From assembly GCF_009931655.1 (NCBI RefSeq), contig NZ_CP047984.1, forward strand, positions 434,001 to 498,000: a stretch of DNA of 64,000 nt. The letters are read 5' to 3'. A program made the translations under genes and the position numbers. The number at the start of each line of letters is the position of its first letter. The stretch's first letter is position 1. The notes under the pieces were generated by a model. The model did no database searches and was not told the DNA's origin. It worked only from the letters and a program-made list of their open reading frames with translations. Shown piece after piece: positions 60,823 to 64,000 of this stretch. Origin of the DNA: Pontibacter russatus (GTDB lineage Bacteria; Bacteroidota; Bacteroidia; Cytophagales; Hymenobacteraceae).

Positions 60823-61704
60823 TCAGGAATATACTTCCTTTTTCGCAGCCTTCAGGGTGTTCTTCAGCAGCATGGCAATGGTAAGCGGGCCTACGCCGCC
60901 GGGCACGGGCGTGATATAACTGCTCTTGGGTGCCACTTCCTCAAAGTTCACATCTCCCTTCAGCCTGAAACCGGACTTGCGGGAGGCATCCGGCACGCGG
61001 GTGGTGCCCACGTCTATCACCACGGCGCCTTCTTTCACCATATCGGCGGTCACGAACTCCGGCTTGCCGATGGCGGCAATGATGATGTCGGCCTGGCGGG
61101 TGTAAAATGGCAGATCGACGGTGCGGCTATGGCAGATGGTGACGGTGCAGTTGCCGGGGTAGGTGCTCTTGGCCATCAGGATGCTCATGGGCGAACCGAC
61201 AATGTTGCTGCGCCCGAGCACGACGCAGTGCTTGCCGCTGGTCTCTATTTTATAGCGCTCCAGCAACTGTAAGATTCCGGCAGGCGTGGCAGGCAGGTAA
61301 GCAGGCAAGCCCGCCACCATACGTCCCACGTTTATCGGATGGAAGCCGTCCACATCTTTCTTCGGGTCCACCGCCTCCAGCACCTTCTCCGGGTCAATGT
61401 GCTTCGGGAGCGGCAGTTGCACGATGAAACCGTCAATGTCCTCATCCAGGTTCAGTTCTTTTATCTTCAGCAGCAGCTCCTCTTCCGAAATGGTGTCCTC
61501 GAAATGAAACAGCGACGAGGCAAAGCCCACGCGCTCGCAGGCCAGCACTTTGTTGTTCACATACGTCACCGATCCGCCGTCATTGCCGACGAGGATGGCC
61601 GCCAGATGCGGTGTTTTGCCACCACTGGCTTTGAGTTCGGCCACCTCAGCAGCAATTTCCTGTTGTATGGCTTCGGATGTCTTTTTACCGTCAAGTAAAG
61701 TCAT
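60823..61704 (-). CDS. folD: bifunctional methylene-THF dehydrogenase / methenyl-THF cyclohydrolase
   Basis: A 293-residue FolD, which interconverts methylene-, methenyl- and 10-formyl-tetrahydrofolate with NADP. Family motifs are [14 protein letters not shown] with the catalytic Tyr and Lys (about 38-55), [24 protein letters not shown] block (GRSNIVGSP) and [14 protein letters not shown] near the C-terminus. It is convergent with the threonine operon and stands alone, ending before the shared terminator. Confidence 0.97.
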   Translation of the reverse strand: MTLLDGKKTSEAIQQEIAAEVAELKASGGKTPHLAAILVGNDGGSVTYVNNKVLACERVGFASSLFHFEDTISEEELLLKIKELNLDEDIDGFIVQLPLPKHIDPEKVLEAVDPKKDVDGFHPINVGRMVAGLPAYLPATPAGILQLLERYKIETSGKHCVVLGRSNIVGSPMSILMAKSTYPGNCTVTICHSRTVDLPFYTRQADIIIAAIGKPEFVTADMVKEGAVVIDVGTTRVPDASRKSGFRLKGDVNFEEVAPKSSYITPVPGGVGPLTIAMLLKNTLKAAKKEVYS

Positions 61705-61775
61705 TTGTGTAGTTGAGAGTTATGAGATTGGTTATTATTCGTTTCTATGGGTGAAAAAGCGATGCAGTGCATCCG

Positions 61776-62054
61776 TTAAGCCTCGTCTTTCTTATCCAGT
61801 ATTGTGCTGAGACTATACAGCACATCAGGACATAAGTCTATTTCGTCTTCTCAGACAAGGGTATCGTAGTTCTCATCAAGACTTACTTTTTGGAAGTTCT
61901 CTTAGTCTTTCAGTTCTGCAAATTTTGACTGTGGCGTTGTCGCCCATTCATTTAGTTTATCTCCTAAATCAAGCAGTCTCACTTCTCCCGTGATGAATCT
62001 CAAAGTGAGATTAAAAGGCTCAACTGCAACGATTTCTTTGACCAAGTGTATCAT
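61776..62054 (-). pseudogene. decayed DUF2442-like gene with two in-frame stops
   Basis: Read on the minus strand from ATG 62054, the frame gives MIHLVKEIVAVEPFNLTLRF, then EVRLLDLGDKL, a TAA at 61902-61904, then FQKVSLDENYDTLV, a TGA at 61851-61853, then EDEIDLCPDVLY and a final stop at 61776. The order of motifs (VKEI.AVEP, TGEVRLLDL, DE.YDTLVWEDEIDLCPD) is that of DUF2442 proteins. The TGA stands where a Trp is usual, so both stops are single-base changes. The gene is therefore broken. It lies 7 bases after a decayed DUF4160 gene, its usual partner. Confidence 0.75.
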
Positions 62055-62061
62055 CTTCAAA

Positions 62062-62284
62062 CTAAGTTAAAGGTTCAATCTTCATAAGCTCTGGATTATC
62101 CGACTGGGCTCTTTCCCAATTATCAACCGTAAAGCTCTTCTTGGCAATTACCCCTCGATCAAACTGCTGTTCTAATATCAATCACAACTATAAATTCACC
62201 GTACTTTGCATGGAAATGCGGTGGATTATGGTCCTTTGCAAACCTATAAACAATAATCCCATAAAATCTGCTCAGTTCAGGCAT
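62062..62284 (-). pseudogene. decayed DUF4160-like gene with a frameshift
   Basis: On the minus strand ATG 62284 starts MPELSRFYGIIVYRFAKDH, then NPPHFHAKYGEFIVVIDIRT, the clear DUF4160 pattern. The frame then hits TGA about 42 codons in; one base later the other frame continues GVIAKKSFTVDNWERAQ to PLT and a TAG at 62062. The total length of 223 bases is 74 codons plus one base, which fits a single-base shift. DUF4160-DUF2442 pairs have been likened to toxin-antitoxin pairs. Confidence 0.78.
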
Positions 62285-62318
62285 GTATACTGCATAAAAG
62301 GGGAATTGCTATGAAGCG

Positions 62319-62355
62319 ACAAGCCCCGGCGCGCAGGCAGCACATCGGGGCTTGT
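62319..62355 (-). terminator. hairpin terminator after lepA
   Basis: On the minus strand a 10-bp stem ACAAGCCCCG/CGGGGCTTGT (62346-62355 with 62319-62328) starts 6 bases after the lepA stop. No strong T-run follows, so it may act as a mRNA 3' stabiliser as well. Confidence 0.6.
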
Positions 62356-62361
62356 TATGTG

Positions 62362-64000
<1,639 letters not shown>

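Overview
The window looks like chromosome from a Bacteroidota of the order Cytophagales, probably a Hymenobacteraceae/Pontibacter-like genome. That placement is inferred from the style of the proteins (eCIS-core toxins, PD40-OmpA proteins, M13 peptidase, AK-only plus AK-HSDH threonine operon), the lack of clear Shine-Dalgarno sites, and a TAnnTTTG-type -7 box ahead of the M13 gene. Most genes are GC-rich with long GC-rich antisense frames; one gene (20554-25527) is very AT-rich and stands out as acquired.

Layout. (1) 1-8721: the edge of an extracellular contractile injection system (eCIS) locus, with the tail of an unknown protein, two large eCIS-core (DUF4157) cargo proteins whose C-termini look like a nucleic-acid deaminase and a PD-(D/E)xK nuclease, and an eCIS-type AAA+ ATPase on the other strand. 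(2) 9141-14696: a D-galactonate catabolic cluster, dgoK-dgoA-dgoD-gntP on the minus strand with a divergent SDR sugar dehydrogenase; a perfect 26-bp inverted repeat lies between dgoA and dgoD. (3) 14937-16193: a candidate structured small RNA ending in a terminator, a rhodanese gene, and the first copy of a ~300-bp element with terminal inverted repeats. (4) 16267-19881: a TelA operon containing an easily missed 58-aa gene, and a lipoprotein gene whose start is out of frame. (5) 20554-26609: a defence-like pair, a 1657-aa STAND-type NTPase with a PLD-like C-terminus and a phosphorothioate-DNA-type HNH endonuclease. (6) 26722-46758: serine hydrolase, the PrkA-YeaH-SpoVR starvation module, a secreted GATase-like protein, metallophosphoesterase, MFS transporter, GH5 glycosidase, aldo/keto reductase, MscS channel, MBL hydrolase, GH13 enzyme, VOC protein and ankyrin protein. 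(7) 47319-53995: histidine kinase, second copy of the TIR element, M13 peptidase, PD40-OmpA protein and queE. (8) 54219-60746: threonine operon with a candidate leader peptide, aspartate kinase, thrB, thrC and bifunctional thrA. (9) 60823-64000: folD, a decayed DUF4160-DUF2442 gene pair and the 3' part of lepA.

How the parts work together. The eCIS genes would load and deliver toxins. The dgo genes would import galactonate and turn it into pyruvate plus glyceraldehyde-3-phosphate, with the SDR possibly feeding in galactose. The thr operon turns aspartate into threonine. The PrkA/YeaH/SpoVR set is a conserved stress module. The STAND-PLD protein and the HNH enzyme are the best candidates for an antiphage or anti-DNA defence unit, and the STAND-PLD gene is the strongest candidate for an undescribed system here.

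Overall sequence texture: short TATATA-centred palindromes (CTATATAG, TATATATA, ATATATAA) recur through the whole window, mainly between genes and at gene ends and starts. Palindromic intergenic repeats are also common. I saw no tRNA, rRNA or CRISPR array.
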